64,000 bases of DNA from Actinomadura mexicana. Its GTDB lineage: Bacteria; Actinomycetota; Actinomycetes; Streptosporangiales; Streptosporangiaceae. A program made the position numbers and the translations under genes. The stretch is from contig NZ_FZNP01000004.1 of NCBI RefSeq assembly GCF_900188105.1, positions 186,001-250,000 of the forward strand. The letters are read 5' to 3'. The notes beneath the pieces are model-generated. The model was not told the DNA's origin. It saw nothing but the letters and a program-made list of their open reading frames with translations, and ran no database searches. Shown here piece by piece: positions 53,724 through 63,426 of the stretch. Position 1 is the first letter of the stretch; every line of letters begins with the position of its first letter.

Positions 53724-54046
53724 ATGTGGGGTCGCCCCGGGCAGGGAAGACCGCAAACACAGAGCCTTTTCCATCTTGATCGTGGTGGTTCATAGAGGGT
53801 TGCGGTGACCGGTTGCATCACAGTGGCAAGCGCCACCGTTAAGACGAGCCCGTCCGGTGGGCTAATCGATGTGCGTGATACCAAGGGCTCCGCCGAACAG
53901 ACGCTGCGCGTCGAGCTTGGCCGCTTCCGACCCACTCCACGACCAGGGCGGGCAGAACCGGCCGCACCATGATCAGCCCGCATCGGAACGCGGCAACGGC
54001 CCGCTTCACCGGACAGCCATCAGGTTCGCGCAGGTGCTGCGGGACC
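53724..54046. other. 323-bp gap with no recognisable gene
   Basis: A short plus-strand stretch reading GGLIDVRDTKG recalls the VRDSK segment of DUF397 proteins, but it lacks the rest of that domain and a start. Nothing else is recognisable. Confidence 0.3.
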
Positions 54047-54808
54047 TCAGGCCGGCGGCGTGTCGGTCAGCAGGTCGAAGGAAAGACCGCTCGAGCGTCC
54101 GCCGCGGCCGGTGTCGCGGCGCACGGTGAGCCATACGACGACCTGGCCCGTGCGTGTGCGGGTGCGATTGTAAGCGGCGGTCAGGCAGGTGCCCGTGAGC
54201 GGTACCTCCTCCTCGTTGACGAAGTACGACTGGCCGGCGTCGAAGCCCTCGCGCAGCAAGGCGGTGCGCGGCGGGACCGCCTGGGTGGCGTCGACCTCCC
54301 TCGGCATCGCGGCGCGCTGCAACTGCACGCTGCGGTCGTCGCCGGGGACGTGGACCGGGATGAACGGAATCCAGTTCTCCGGCACGGAGCTCATCACCTG
54401 ATAGGCGACCGGGGCGCGCGGATCGCCCGGCGGCGTGGGCGGGTGCAGCCGACGGCGGAACGCGAGCGTCTCGGCGGCCGCCTCCGCGCCGGGCCGGCCC
54501 TCGCCGGTGGCCATCCGCACGGTCTGCTCGATGCCCCACACCATGTTGGCGCTCTCATCCCGCACCAGCGCGACCTCTTCCAGCCCTGGGCCGTCCGCCA
54601 CCTTCGGCGTGCCGGGCGGCAGGAGCAGCCCCGCCGTGTCTCCCAGGGTGAACATGGACCAGCTCTGCCAGTCGTGGGCGGCGCCCGTTCCGGCCGGAGA
54701 GATCCAGCGCCGTGCGCCGAACACGTCGGTCACCGCGAGCCCCTGGACCGCCGCGAACGTGCCGGCCGGCACGTCGCACGGCAGCGCCGGGCACTGCCGG
54801 CGGGGCAT
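54047..54808 (-). pseudogene. C-terminal half of a conserved actinobacterial hypothetical protein
   Basis: The frame encodes 253 residues, with segments such as TDVFGARRWISPAGTG, LLLPPGTPKVADGPGLEEV, VRDESANMVWGIEQTV, SVPENWIPFIPVHVPGDD, QLQRAAMPREV and RTALLREGFDAGQSYFVNEEEVPLTG. I recognise this as the C-terminal half of a larger (about 500-residue) protein found in actinomycetes, of unknown function. The N-terminal half is missing: the frame meets the broken end of an IS5 transposase at about 54808. An in-frame ATG at the junction is probably fortuitous. Confidence 0.6.
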
Positions 54809-55451
54809 GCAGGCGCTGATGCCCTTGGCCTACTTGAAGAACGGCGAGACGTTCGCGCAGCTCGGCGCCGGGTTCGGGGTCGGAACCACCACCGCCTGGC
54901 GGTACGTCAACGAGACGGTGACGCTGCTGTCGGCCCGCTCCCCCAAACTCAGCCGGGCGCTGGCCAAAGCGAAGAAGGACGGCCTGCTCTACCTGGTCAT
55001 GGATGGCACGCTGATCCCGATTGACCGGGTGAAGGCCGACCGGCCGTTCTACTCGGGCAAACACAAGAAGCACGGCGTGAACCTGCAGGTGCTCGCGTCA
55101 CCGGACGGGACCGTGGTGTCGGTGTCGGGGCCGCTGCCCGGCTCGGTGCACGACCTGAAGGCCGCCCGGATCTGGGGCCTGGTCCGCGAACTGGCCGCCG
55201 CCGGACTCCTGGTGCTGGCCGACAAGGGCTACGTCGGCGCCGGCCCGCACGTCAAGACGCCGCACAAGGGGCAGAAACAAGCCCGAGCCGCTCAGGGACG
55301 CCAACCGCTCCCACGCCAAGCTCCCGGCCCCGGTGAACGCGCCAACGCCCAGCTCAAGCACTGGAAGATCCTGACCAAGCTACGCTGCTGCCCCCACCGG
55401 GCCCCGCGTCGTGTCAACGACGCGGGGCATCGATCGGCGGAGCAGCCTTGA
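54807..55451 (+). pseudogene. IS5-family transposase, 5'-truncated and frameshifted
   Basis: From the junction at 54807 the frame reads LAYLKNGETFAQLGAGFGVG, then the DDE_4 domain: LVMDGTLIPIDRV (first Asp), GKHKKHGVNLQVL, VLADKGYVGAG (second Asp) and PGERANAQLKHWKILTKLRC (Glu). About 45 N-terminal residues are missing. Between about 55275 and 55330 the correct protein lies in another frame (NKPEPLRDANRSHAKL), so two compensating frameshifts are present. It is a dead copy. The 50 bp after it show nothing. Confidence 0.85.
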
Positions 55452-55501
55452 GCTTGTCCAGTCACGCGGCCCCGAGCCGATGGGGGCCCGCCGGAAGATT
55501 T

Positions 55502-56198
55502 CTAACGGGCGTCCAGGTATGCGAGGACGGCCAAGACGCGCCGATGGTCGTCGTCGGTGTCACCGAGCGGGAGCTTGGTGAGAATGCTGTGCATGCTTCT
55601 CGACCGTTCCCTCGGCGACCCAGAGTTCACGGGCTATGCCGACGTTGGAGAGCCCCTGTGCCATCAGCGCGAGCACGTCGCGCTCACGCGGGGTGAGAAT
55701 CCCCAGGGGATCATCGCGCCGCTGGGCCGCGACGAGTTCCTGCACCACTGACGGGTCGACGACCGAGCCGCCTCTGATGAGCCGCTGCAGCGTCTGGATG
55801 AACTCCGCCACGTCGGTGACGCGGCTCTTGAGCATGTAATTGATCCCCCGCCCGCCAGCGAGCAATTCCATCGCGGGCTCCACCTCGACGTACGCAGAGA
55901 GCACGGCGATGCTGATCTGGGGATGCCAGTCCCGGATGGTCCGCGCCGCCCGCAGGCCCTCGTCGGTCTGCGTAGGGGGCATGCGTATGTCGACGATGGC
56001 CAGGTCGGGTCGACGCTCGCTGACCAGTACGAGCAACTGCGAGGCGTCCTCCGCCTGTCCCACCACCTCGAAGCCGGAGCGGCCCAGCAGACTCGCGATG
56101 CCCTCGCGGAGCAGTACGTCGTCGTCCGCCAGCACCACGCGGGTGGACGCCGAGGCGTCATCGCCCTGCGTCGTCCGGGTGTCTCCGACTGCATCCAT
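55502..56198 (-). pseudogene. LuxR-type response regulator with a frameshift in its DNA-binding helix
   Basis: The receiver domain (residues 20-140) is intact: VLADDDVLLREG (acidic pocket), DLAIVDIRMPP (phospho-Asp), LSAYVE and a MLKSRV lysine. The LuxR helix-turn-helix begins LTPRERDVLALMAQGLSNVGIAREL and reaches GTVEKH. The frame then shifts near 55588-55594; SILTKLPLGDTDDDHRRVLA in the next frame completes the domain up to a TAG at 55502. Total length (697 bp) is one base off a multiple of three. It is either inactive or the result of a sequence error. It is divergent from its likely partner kinase. Confidence 0.8.
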
Positions 56199-56250
56199 CC
56201 CAAGAACAGCATATATGGGTCTGTCCGAGATCAGGAAATATGCTGGTCAG

Positions 56251-57791
56251 ATGACGGGGACCCGGACAAGACGCGGCGAGGGAACATCGCTCCCGTCCGG
56301 CATGGACGGGACCCGCCATCTGCGCCCCGCATTCATCGCGCTGGCGCCCCTCGGAGCCGAGCGAGCGATCTCCCCGTGGGCGGCCGCCCACGAGGCACCG
56401 GTCGTCGAGGTGGTCTTGGCCTCGCTGACCGTTCCAGTTCTGATCATCATCATCACGTCGATCGTGCTCGTCGGCCTGGGACTCGGTCTCCTGTGCTGGG
56501 CCGTCTCCCGGCGGCGAAGGACGGCGGCCATGGCCCACCGGCCCACGGCCGGTCCCTCCGACTCGGGCACGTCCGAGGACCGCCTCGCTCGGGGCCTGCA
56601 CCCGCATCGCTCGCCGGACGCCCGGCCCGGCATGCTCGCAGAACACCCGGCGGAGCCACGCTTCGAGGGTGAGCAGGCCGCGTTGCGCGGATCGCGATGC
56701 TCGTCGCATCCGGGGCGGCGCCGTCCGAGGTGTACGCCGCGATGGCCAAGGAGATCGCGCTGGCGGCGGGGACCAACGGCGCCTCCCTCTCTCGGTTCGA
56801 GGCTGACCGCACAGTCCTGGTGGTGGGCAGGTACAGCAGGATCGGATCAGGGCTCTCGGTGGGCACCCGGGTGTCGACCGAAGGCCAGAACCTAGCGGCC
56901 AAGGTCCTTCGCACCGGCAAGCCCAGCCGGATCGACAGTTACGCCGACGCCCCCGGTGACCTCGCCGCGTCCCTGCGCCGGTACGGCATCGGCGCGGCGG
57001 TGGCCGTGCCGGTCGTCGTCAACGGCCGGTTGTGGGGACTGGCCGCCGCCTCCAATCGCAAGGCCCCCCTGCCCGACGGGATCGAATGGCGGCTCTCCCG
57101 TTTCACCGATCTGCTCGGCACCGCCATCGCCAACGCCCAGGCACGTGACGACCTCATCGCCTCTCGGGCGCGGGTGGTGGCGGCGACCGACCAGACCCGC
57201 CAGCGCATCGAACGCGACCTGCACGACGGCACCCAGCAAAGACTCATCTCCCTGGCGCTGGACCTGCGCGCCGTCGAAGCCCTCGTTCCAGCGGAACAGC
57301 CCGAACTGCGGTCCAGGGTCGCGGCGATCGCCGGCGGACTGGCCGCCGCTCTGGAGGAACTGCGGGAGATCTCCCGCGGCATCCACCCCGCCATCCTGAG
57401 CGAGGGAGGCCTGCGGCCCGCGCTCAGGGCACTGGCCCGGCGGTGCCCTGTCGCCGCGGATCTCGATGTGCGGGTCGAGGGCAGGCTCCCCCAGGCCACA
57501 GAGGTCGCCGCCTACTACTTCGTGGCGGAGGCGTTGGCCAACGTCGCCAAGCACGCGCGTGCCAGGTCCGTCCAGGTCCGGGCGGAGGTCGGCGGCGACA
57601 GGCTGGCCCTGTGCGTGAGCGACGACGGCCTGGGAGGTGCGGACCCCTCGGCAGGCTCGGGACTGATCGGACTCACCGATCGAATCGAGGCGCTGGGCGG
57701 AACGATCGCGATCAACAGCCCTCCCGGCGGCGGTACCCGGTTGGAGGCCCTGCTGCCCGCCGGCCCGGCTCCGGCCGCGCGTACCAGCTAG
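56251..57791 (+). pseudogene. GAF-domain sensor histidine kinase with a one-base frameshift
   Basis: The first part (56251-56688) encodes a membrane segment (LTVPVLIIIITSIVLVGLGLG) and a cytosolic linker ending EQAALR. The frame then shifts by one base at about 56688, where a C appears to be missing. From there an in-frame region (Met at 56697) encodes 364 residues: a GAF domain (GAAVAVPVVVNGRLWGLAAAS), a HisKA_3 domain with RQRIERDLHDGTQQRL (phospho-His), and an ATPase domain with EALANVAKHARA and DDGLGG...GSGLIGLTDRIEALGG. The C-terminal piece alone could be a soluble kinase if translated from 56697. It pairs with the frameshifted response regulator divergent to it. Confidence 0.8.
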
Positions 57792-57881
57792 CTGGTATTC
57801 CGCGTACCCGTTCACCCCGAGACCCTCGCCCGCCGCCCGAACGTCCGCCCCTCCGACCGCGGCCAGGCGCTTCGGAAGGTC

Positions 57882-58868
57882 GTGGACTCCCCTCTGTCCA
57901 TCGCGGTGGCCGGGCTCCGCGGCAATACGTGCACGGGCGCGATGCTCGCCCATATCCTGAGCGTCCTAGAAAGCGCGCCTTCCTGGATCCTCGGGGCGGA
58001 TCTGGTCGGATACGGTCTCCGGTCACGGGTCGGGCAGGGCGCAGGCGGCCCTCTGATACTGGTGGCCACTTCGTCCGTGTCGGCCGAGTTCGCACCCGAC
58101 CTGTGCGTGTTCGGCGGGACCGATTCTGGCGAGGTCCCCGCATGGATCGACCAGGTCGCCACGGTGATCGCCCCGCACAGGGAGAAGTTCCAGCTCGCTA
58201 AAGGCGCAGGCCTCGACAACCTGGTGACCTACGGTCCTGGTCCCGGAGCGACCTGGACCGTGGACTCCCGGTGGTCCGGGAGCGGGTGCCGCATCGTCGC
58301 CCGAGGCCCGACCCGCGAAGTCCTCTGGGCGGACGTGCCCGTGCCCGCACACGCGGACAACGCCATGGCGGCGCTGGGCGCCGCCATGGCCCTCGGCATC
58401 GCCCCCATGGAGGCGGCCGCGGCCCTGGAGAGCTACCGGGGGGTACACCGGCACCTCACCATCGCGGGCCGGACGCACTCCGTGACCGTGATCGACTCGG
58501 TGGCCCGACATCATGATTCGATCAGCGCGGACCTCGCCGCCGCCCGGGAACTGACGGGCGGACAGGGCCGGGTACGCGTCCTGGCAGTCGCCGATCCCTC
58601 GCTCGCGCACACCATCACGGTCTCCGCGCGGCAGGCCGTCGAACAGGTCGTGACGCTTGAGCCTCCCAGGCCCTCGCACCGCATCCACCGCATCGTCGGT
58701 GCCCGGCGCCCCGACACCGGCCGGGCGGTCAAGGCGATCACTGATCAAACCCGGCCGGGGGACGTGGTCGTGGTCGTCGGCACCGAGCCGCCCGCCGAGC
58801 ACCTCGCCGGTGAGGTTCTCGACGGCCTCGGTGGGACGGGGCCCCGGGGCTACCAGGCGGCCTCCTGA
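57882..58868 (+). CDS. Mur-ligase-like protein lacking the P-loop lysine and the N-terminal domain
   Basis: A protein of 328 residues from GTG 57882 (GGAAGG upstream). It resembles the central and C-terminal domains of MurC-type ligases: the ATP loop position reads VAGLRGNTCTGAMLAHIL, in place of GTxGKTT, so the catalytic lysine is missing. HADNAMAALGAAMALGI, SYRGVHRHLTIAG and DSVARHHDSISADLAAARE match the end of the central domain and the start of the C-terminal domain. PGDVVVVVGT is the last family motif. The UDP-binding N-domain is absent and the metal-binding acidic segment is degenerate. Catalytic ligase activity is doubtful. It follows the kinase gene by 90 bp. Confidence 0.7.
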   Translation: MDSPLSIAVAGLRGNTCTGAMLAHILSVLESAPSWILGADLVGYGLRSRVGQGAGGPLILVATSSVSAEFAPDLCVFGGTDSGEVPAWIDQVATVIAPHREKFQLAKGAGLDNLVTYGPGPGATWTVDSRWSGSGCRIVARGPTREVLWADVPVPAHADNAMAALGAAMALGIAPMEAAAALESYRGVHRHLTIAGRTHSVTVIDSVARHHDSISADLAAARELTGGQGRVRVLAVADPSLAHTITVSARQAVEQVVTLEPPRPSHRIHRIVGARRPDTGRAVKAITDQTRPGDVVVVVGTEPPAEHLAGEVLDGLGGTGPRGYQAAS

Positions 58869-58913
58869 ACCGAGAGCCCGCCGGGCCACGGCCTCCGGAA
58901 TGTCCCCCCACGA

Positions 58914-60524
58914 CTACCGGCGCGCGCGGAGCCGTCGCCGGCCGCCGTGAGCGTCCCGGAGCACCTGCCGCGCGGTCAGCCGCCCGGACGCCGCGTTGGT
59001 ACCGGCCCCCGGCCAGGTCGCCGCGCCGGTCAGGTAGAGCCCGGGGACCGCGGTGCGGTAGCGGCTGTGGCCGGCGAGCGGACGGAACATGAAGTTCTGG
59101 GTGAGGTGGTGGCTACCGGCGCCGTTGTCTCCTCCGACCAGGTTCGGGTTCGCCTCCTCCAGGTCGCGGGGGGTGTGCGCGGCGTACGCCGCGACCAGGC
59201 CGGTGACACCGGGCGCGTACCGCTCGAGCTTGGACAGCACCCGTTCGGTCATCGCGTCGGCGACGTCCGGCCATTGCCGCCCTGGGATGACGTCGGCGGC
59301 GTCGCCGCGAACCTTCGCCGGCACCGCGCGGACCTGTACCCACAGCGTGTCGCGGCCGGCGGGCGCCCTGCCCGGGTCGATCGCCGAGGTCTGCCCGACG
59401 ACGAGCAGCGGATCGGCGGGCAGCAGTCCGGCCTGTGCCTCCGCGTAGGTGCGGGCAAGATCGTCCACGTACGGGGCGACGTGGACATAACCGAAACGGA
59501 AGAGGTCCCCTCCCGCGGCCCACGGTACCGGGCCGTCCAGGGCCAGGTGGAGCATCAGCGTTCCGGGACCGTACCGGTAGGAGCGGACCCCGCGCCGGAC
59601 GCTGGCGGGAACCCCCGCCTGGGGGAGCAACCGTTCGTAGAGGGCGCGCGGCCCGACGTTGGCGATCACCGCACGACGCGCCGCCACGCGGGTACCGTCG
59701 GTCGTGCGGACCCCGACCGCGTGCCCGTTACGGCACAGGACACGGTCGACCTCCACGCCGGTGCGGACGGTGCCGCCGCCCTCGGCGACGACGGCGGCGA
59801 GCGCCTCGGGCAGGCGTCCCGCCCCTCCCTCCACCACGGCCATCCCGGTCTCCATGTCAGAGAAGATCTCCAGGATCGGGAAGACGGCGCCGCCCGTGAC
59901 ATCGGGGGCGAAATCGAGGTGCATCCCCCAGCAGGCCGCCATCGCCCGCGCCTCCCGGGTGGCGAACCGGGACTCCCCCAGTTCCCGGGTGCTCATCAGC
60001 AGCGTCCGTACCAGCTCACCGGCCCCGCGGAGCCTGTGCCGCGCCAGCAGTCGCGCCGCCTCACAGGCGGCTGCGGCCGAGGGCAGGGCACAGCCGTAGA
60101 ACCCGAACAGGTGCGGGGCGAACCGCTGGTAGAAGCGGTACAGGTCGGCGAACCCTTCGGCGTCACCGGCGTCGTGCGCGGCCAGCCCGTCGAGGGTGCG
60201 TTCGTACCCGCGGTAGACCCGCAGGCTCTGGCCACCGGGGAACGCGTTCGCGAACGGCCGGTCGCAGACCCGGAAGCGCAACCCGTGGCGGGCCAGGTCC
60301 GGGCCGAAGTCGGCGTGGACCTGGGACGCGACGAAAAGGTTCTGGTTGGTGGCGTACAGGTCGTGCACGAACCCTGGAAGGGTGACCTCCCCGCTGGCGA
60401 TGGCACCGCCGACGGCTCCGGCCTGCTCCAGGACGGCGACCGACCATCCGGCGCGCACCAGGTAAAGCGCTGCCACCAGCCCGTTATGGCCGCCCCCGAT
60501 GACGACGGCGTCGTACTCTTCCAT
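58914..60524 (-). CDS. Phytoene-desaturase-like FAD-dependent oxidoreductase
   Basis: A protein of 536 residues. The FAD-binding motif is VVIGGGHNGLVAALYLVRAG at the N-terminus, followed by VLEQAGAVGGAIAS. The C-terminus has PGLYLTGAATWPGAGTNAASG, the flavin-closing motif of the carotenoid-desaturase/PYROXD2 group. The end is Arg-rich. Such enzymes desaturate or oxidise hydrophobic substrates. It is the last gene of a minus-strand operon with amidohydrolase, hydrolase, reductase and P450 genes. Confidence 0.88.
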   Translation of the reverse strand: MEEYDAVVIGGGHNGLVAALYLVRAGWSVAVLEQAGAVGGAIASGEVTLPGFVHDLYATNQNLFVASQVHADFGPDLARHGLRFRVCDRPFANAFPGGQSLRVYRGYERTLDGLAAHDAGDAEGFADLYRFYQRFAPHLFGFYGCALPSAAAACEAARLLARHRLRGAGELVRTLLMSTRELGESRFATREARAMAACWGMHLDFAPDVTGGAVFPILEIFSDMETGMAVVEGGAGRLPEALAAVVAEGGGTVRTGVEVDRVLCRNGHAVGVRTTDGTRVAARRAVIANVGPRALYERLLPQAGVPASVRRGVRSYRYGPGTLMLHLALDGPVPWAAGGDLFRFGYVHVAPYVDDLARTYAEAQAGLLPADPLLVVGQTSAIDPGRAPAGRDTLWVQVRAVPAKVRGDAADVIPGRQWPDVADAMTERVLSKLERYAPGVTGLVAAYAAHTPRDLEEANPNLVGGDNGAGSHHLTQNFMFRPLAGHSRYRTAVPGLYLTGAATWPGAGTNAASGRLTARQVLRDAHGGRRRLRARR

Positions 60525-60542
60525 CTGCCTCGTCGCTCCCTT

Positions 60543-61481
60543 CTACCATCCGAGCCACGCTTCGGCGTTGCTCACCCCGACGCGCCGGGTGAACGCCGTT
60601 CCGCGGTGGGCGACGAGGCCGACCGGGTCGGCGGTCCCCATCGGGAACGGCCAGTCGCTGCCGAGCACCACCCGGTCGGCCCCGAAGACCGTGACGGCCA
60701 GGTCCACCACGGCAGGGTCGTGGGCCAGGCAGTCGACGAACAGCCGCCGGAGTGCGTGCGCGGGGGGTTCGGTCTCGGACGGTATCCCCGGTCTGGCGGT
60801 GTCCGCACCGCGCTGCCATCGGCCGGCCACGGCCGGCATGACACCCCCGCAGTGGACGAGGAGCACCTTGAGCGCCGGGTGACGCGACAGCACGCCGCCG
60901 AACACCAGTTGCGCCGCCGCCAGCCCGGTCTCAGACGGGTTGCCGAGCAGGTTCTCGAGGTAGAACTCGCGCAGCCGGATGTCGGGCGACGCCCCAGGGT
61001 GCAGCATGAGCGGGCGTCGGTCGGCCTCCAGCGCCGCCCAGAGCGGGTCCAGGCTGGAGTCGGCCAGGGACACCGAGAGGCCGCCGGCGGCCGCCGCCAC
61101 CCCGACGAACCGAGGGTCTCGCCCGATGCGCCGGTACTCGGCGAGGGCCACCTCGGGGTGCTCCAGCGGAAGGTACGCCAAAGGAGCCAGCCGCGGTGCC
61201 CCTGCGACGGCGGCGAGCAGCCCTTCGTTCGCCACGCGCACCCAGGCGGGCGTCCATTCGATCGGCAGCGCCTGCCGGTAGAACGGCGGCGGCAGCGAGA
61301 CCACCGCGCCGTCCAGGCCGGCCTTGCCCAGGTGCTCCTCCAGGCGTTCCGCGTGGTAGAGGTCCACCGGTCCGACGGGACGGCCGTCGACCGCGAGGGC
61401 GCCGTCCGGCGCGCGCTCGATCCCCGGCGGAAGCTCTCCGAGGGCCGGGGCGAGATGGGTGTGCAGGTCATAGCCGGGCAT
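60543..61481 (-). CDS. Amidohydrolase family 2 protein (ACMSD-like)
   Basis: A protein of 312 residues. The metal-binding motif DLHTHLAP is at the N-terminus; LMLHPGASP, LLVHCGGVMP and VLGSDWPFPMG supply the remaining ligands (His, His, Asp). This is the amidohydrolase_2 fold of aminocarboxymuconate-semialdehyde decarboxylase and related decarboxylases and hydrolases of ring-cleavage pathways. It is 18 bp upstream of the FAD oxidoreductase gene on the same strand. The substrate is unknown. Confidence 0.88.
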   Translation of the reverse strand: MPGYDLHTHLAPALGELPPGIERAPDGALAVDGRPVGPVDLYHAERLEEHLGKAGLDGAVVSLPPPFYRQALPIEWTPAWVRVANEGLLAAVAGAPRLAPLAYLPLEHPEVALAEYRRIGRDPRFVGVAAAAGGLSVSLADSSLDPLWAALEADRRPLMLHPGASPDIRLREFYLENLLGNPSETGLAAAQLVFGGVLSRHPALKVLLVHCGGVMPAVAGRWQRGADTARPGIPSETEPPAHALRRLFVDCLAHDPAVVDLAVTVFGADRVVLGSDWPFPMGTADPVGLVAHRGTAFTRRVGVSNAEAWLGW

Positions 61482-61580
61482 CGTTCGGTCAGTTCTCCTT
61501 GTCTTCGCCGCGCCCGCTGATCGCAGGATCGGCGCGCGCGGCGGGGGCGGACGGCGGTCCAGGAGCCGTGCGGGTCCGTC

Positions 61581-62369
61581 TCAGGCCAGGAAGCGGCCGA
61601 GCTCGGACGCCAGCTCACGGGGCCGTTCCAGGGGGACGAGATGGCCGCACCCCTCGATCTCGACCAGCGACACGCGCCTCCCCAGCCCGATCATCCGTCC
61701 CGCGTCCTCCTCGCTCAGGACGGAGCTGTGCTGGCCGCGAAGGAGCAGCGTCTCCCGCTCGTTGCGCCGCCACGTCTCCCAGTGGTCCTCGTCCTGGAAC
61801 TGCCACCGCACGAGCAACGCGGGATCGATCTTCTTCTGGAACCCCTCGGGGCAGGGCGCCGTCGAGAGGCAGGCCTCGCGTTCGGCCACCTCCGGCGTCG
61901 CCTCCGGTGCGATGGCCATGACGGCCCGCACGCCGTCGGCGGCGGTGCGGAACGTCCCTCGCAGCGGCGGCACCTCCAGGGCGGACCGGCTCGACGAGGG
62001 CGGAATGTCGATGACCGCGAGCCTGTCGACACGTTGGTCGCGTTTCGCCAGATCCAGAGCGATCAGCCCGCCCCAGGAGAAGCCGACGACCCGGACCCGC
62101 CGGAGGCCGAGCCGGTCGATGACCGCGGCGAGCTGCTCGGCCTGGGCGGCGGACGAGTAGTCCCGGTTCTCGATCCATGAGCTGTCCCCGTAGCCGAGCA
62201 GGTCGGCCGACGCCCACCCGAGCGGGCGCGGCAACGCGTCGATCGTCGCCTCGAACGTCCACGCGGAGCCGCCCGCGCCGTGGAGGAAGAGCGTGTCGAT
62301 CGGACCGTCGCCGTGCAGGAGGTGGGTCCGGCGGTCACCGACCGAGACGTAGCTGTGGTTCACCCGCAT
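61581..62369 (-). CDS. Alpha/beta hydrolase (lactonase/C-C hydrolase-like)
   Basis: A protein of 262 residues. It has the oxyanion segment LFLHGAGGSAWTFEA, nucleophile elbow GFSWGGLIAL, and histidine GCGHLVPLERP near the C-terminus. Size and motifs fit meta-cleavage hydrolases, enol-lactonases and haloperoxidase-type hydrolases. It lies between the PDR/VanB reductase and amidohydrolase genes, consistent with a step after ring or amide oxidation. Confidence 0.87.
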   Translation of the reverse strand: MRVNHSYVSVGDRRTHLLHGDGPIDTLFLHGAGGSAWTFEATIDALPRPLGWASADLLGYGDSSWIENRDYSSAAQAEQLAAVIDRLGLRRVRVVGFSWGGLIALDLAKRDQRVDRLAVIDIPPSSSRSALEVPPLRGTFRTAADGVRAVMAIAPEATPEVAEREACLSTAPCPEGFQKKIDPALLVRWQFQDEDHWETWRRNERETLLLRGQHSSVLSEEDAGRMIGLGRRVSLVEIEGCGHLVPLERPRELASELGRFLA

Positions 62370-62418
62370 CGCATTCTCCCTTGGGGACCCGTCTGACGGG
62401 CCTGAACGGGGTCACAGG

Positions 62419-63426
62419 TCACAGGTCCAGCACCAGCCGCGGCCCGGCGGCACGGGAAACGCAGATCATCATCCGGTCTCCGGCCGCCCGCTGCTCGTCG
62501 GTCAGGTAGGCGTCGCGGTGGTCGACCGCCCCGTCCAGCACCGCGGTCTCGCACGTGCCGCAGGTTCCCTCCGAGCACGAGTACATGACCCCGACCCCGG
62601 CCTCCTCGGCGACGTCGACGATCCTCTCGCCGGGTCCGACGACCAGCGTGACGCCGCTCAGCTCGCAGACGACCTCGAACGGGGCGGCCCTCGCGGGTTC
62701 CGCGGGTGCCCGGTTGCGGAACCGCTCGATGCGGAGGGTGTCCCGCGGCCATCGCTCGGCGCGCCGCGTCACCGCCTCCAGCAGCCCCTCGGGGCCGCAG
62801 CAGTAGACGAGCGTGCCGTCCGCCGGGGTATCCAGGATCGCGTCCAGGTCGAGCAGGCCGCAGACGTCCTGCGGGATCAGCGTCACGCGGTCGCCAAAGC
62901 CCGCCAGCTCGTCCAGGAACGCCATCGAATCCCGGGATCCCCCGCCGTAGTAGAGGTGCCAGGCCGCTCCCCGCCGCTCCGCCTCGGCCAGCATCGGCAG
63001 GATCGGGGTGACGCCGATCCCTCCGGCGACGAAGACGTACCGCTGCGCCGTGTCGAGGGGGAAGTTGTTCCGCGGGCCGCGGACTCGTACCTCGTCGCCG
63101 GCCTGGAGGACGTCATGGACGTAGGCGGATCCGCCCCGGCTGTCGGTCTCCCTCAGGACGCCGATCCGCCACACCGTGTTCCGGCGCGGATCACCGCACA
63201 GGGAGTACTGCCGGATCAGGCCGTTCCCGAGCACGAGGTCGACATGGGCGCCGGGAGACCAGGCGGGCAGCGCCCGCCCGTTGGGCGCCGTGAGTTCGAG
63301 GACGACCACGCCGCGTGCGACGGCGACCTTGCCGACGACGCGGAGGCGCAGTTCGGCCTCGCCGGTTCCCGCGGCGGGCTCGCGGTCGCGCGAGGCCGCG
63401 GAACTCGTGATCACACTCGCGGTCAC
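62419..63426 (-). CDS. PDR/VanB-family reductase (FMN/NAD plus [2Fe-2S]), P450 partner
   Basis: A protein of 335 residues. It has a flavin site RQYSLCGDPRRN, NAD site FVAGGIGVTPILPML, and a C-terminal ferredoxin domain with SCSEGTCGTC plus Cys in MMICVSRAAG. Its ATG overlaps the stop of the P450 gene by 4 nt (ATGA), so it is very probably the electron donor of that P450. It aligns well with the reductase at 47308-48249 over its whole length. Confidence 0.92.
   Translation of the reverse strand: MTASVITSSAASRDREPAAGTGEAELRLRVVGKVAVARGVVVLELTAPNGRALPAWSPGAHVDLVLGNGLIRQYSLCGDPRRNTVWRIGVLRETDSRGGSAYVHDVLQAGDEVRVRGPRNNFPLDTAQRYVFVAGGIGVTPILPMLAEAERRGAAWHLYYGGGSRDSMAFLDELAGFGDRVTLIPQDVCGLLDLDAILDTPADGTLVYCCGPEGLLEAVTRRAERWPRDTLRIERFRNRAPAEPARAAPFEVVCELSGVTLVVGPGERIVDVAEEAGVGVMYSCSEGTCGTCETAVLDGAVDHRDAYLTDEQRAAGDRMMICVSRAAGPRLVLDL

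Noticed and set aside
53800..53960. DUF397-like fragment
   Set aside because: Only one short segment (VRDTKG) resembles the family, and the remaining conserved strands are absent.
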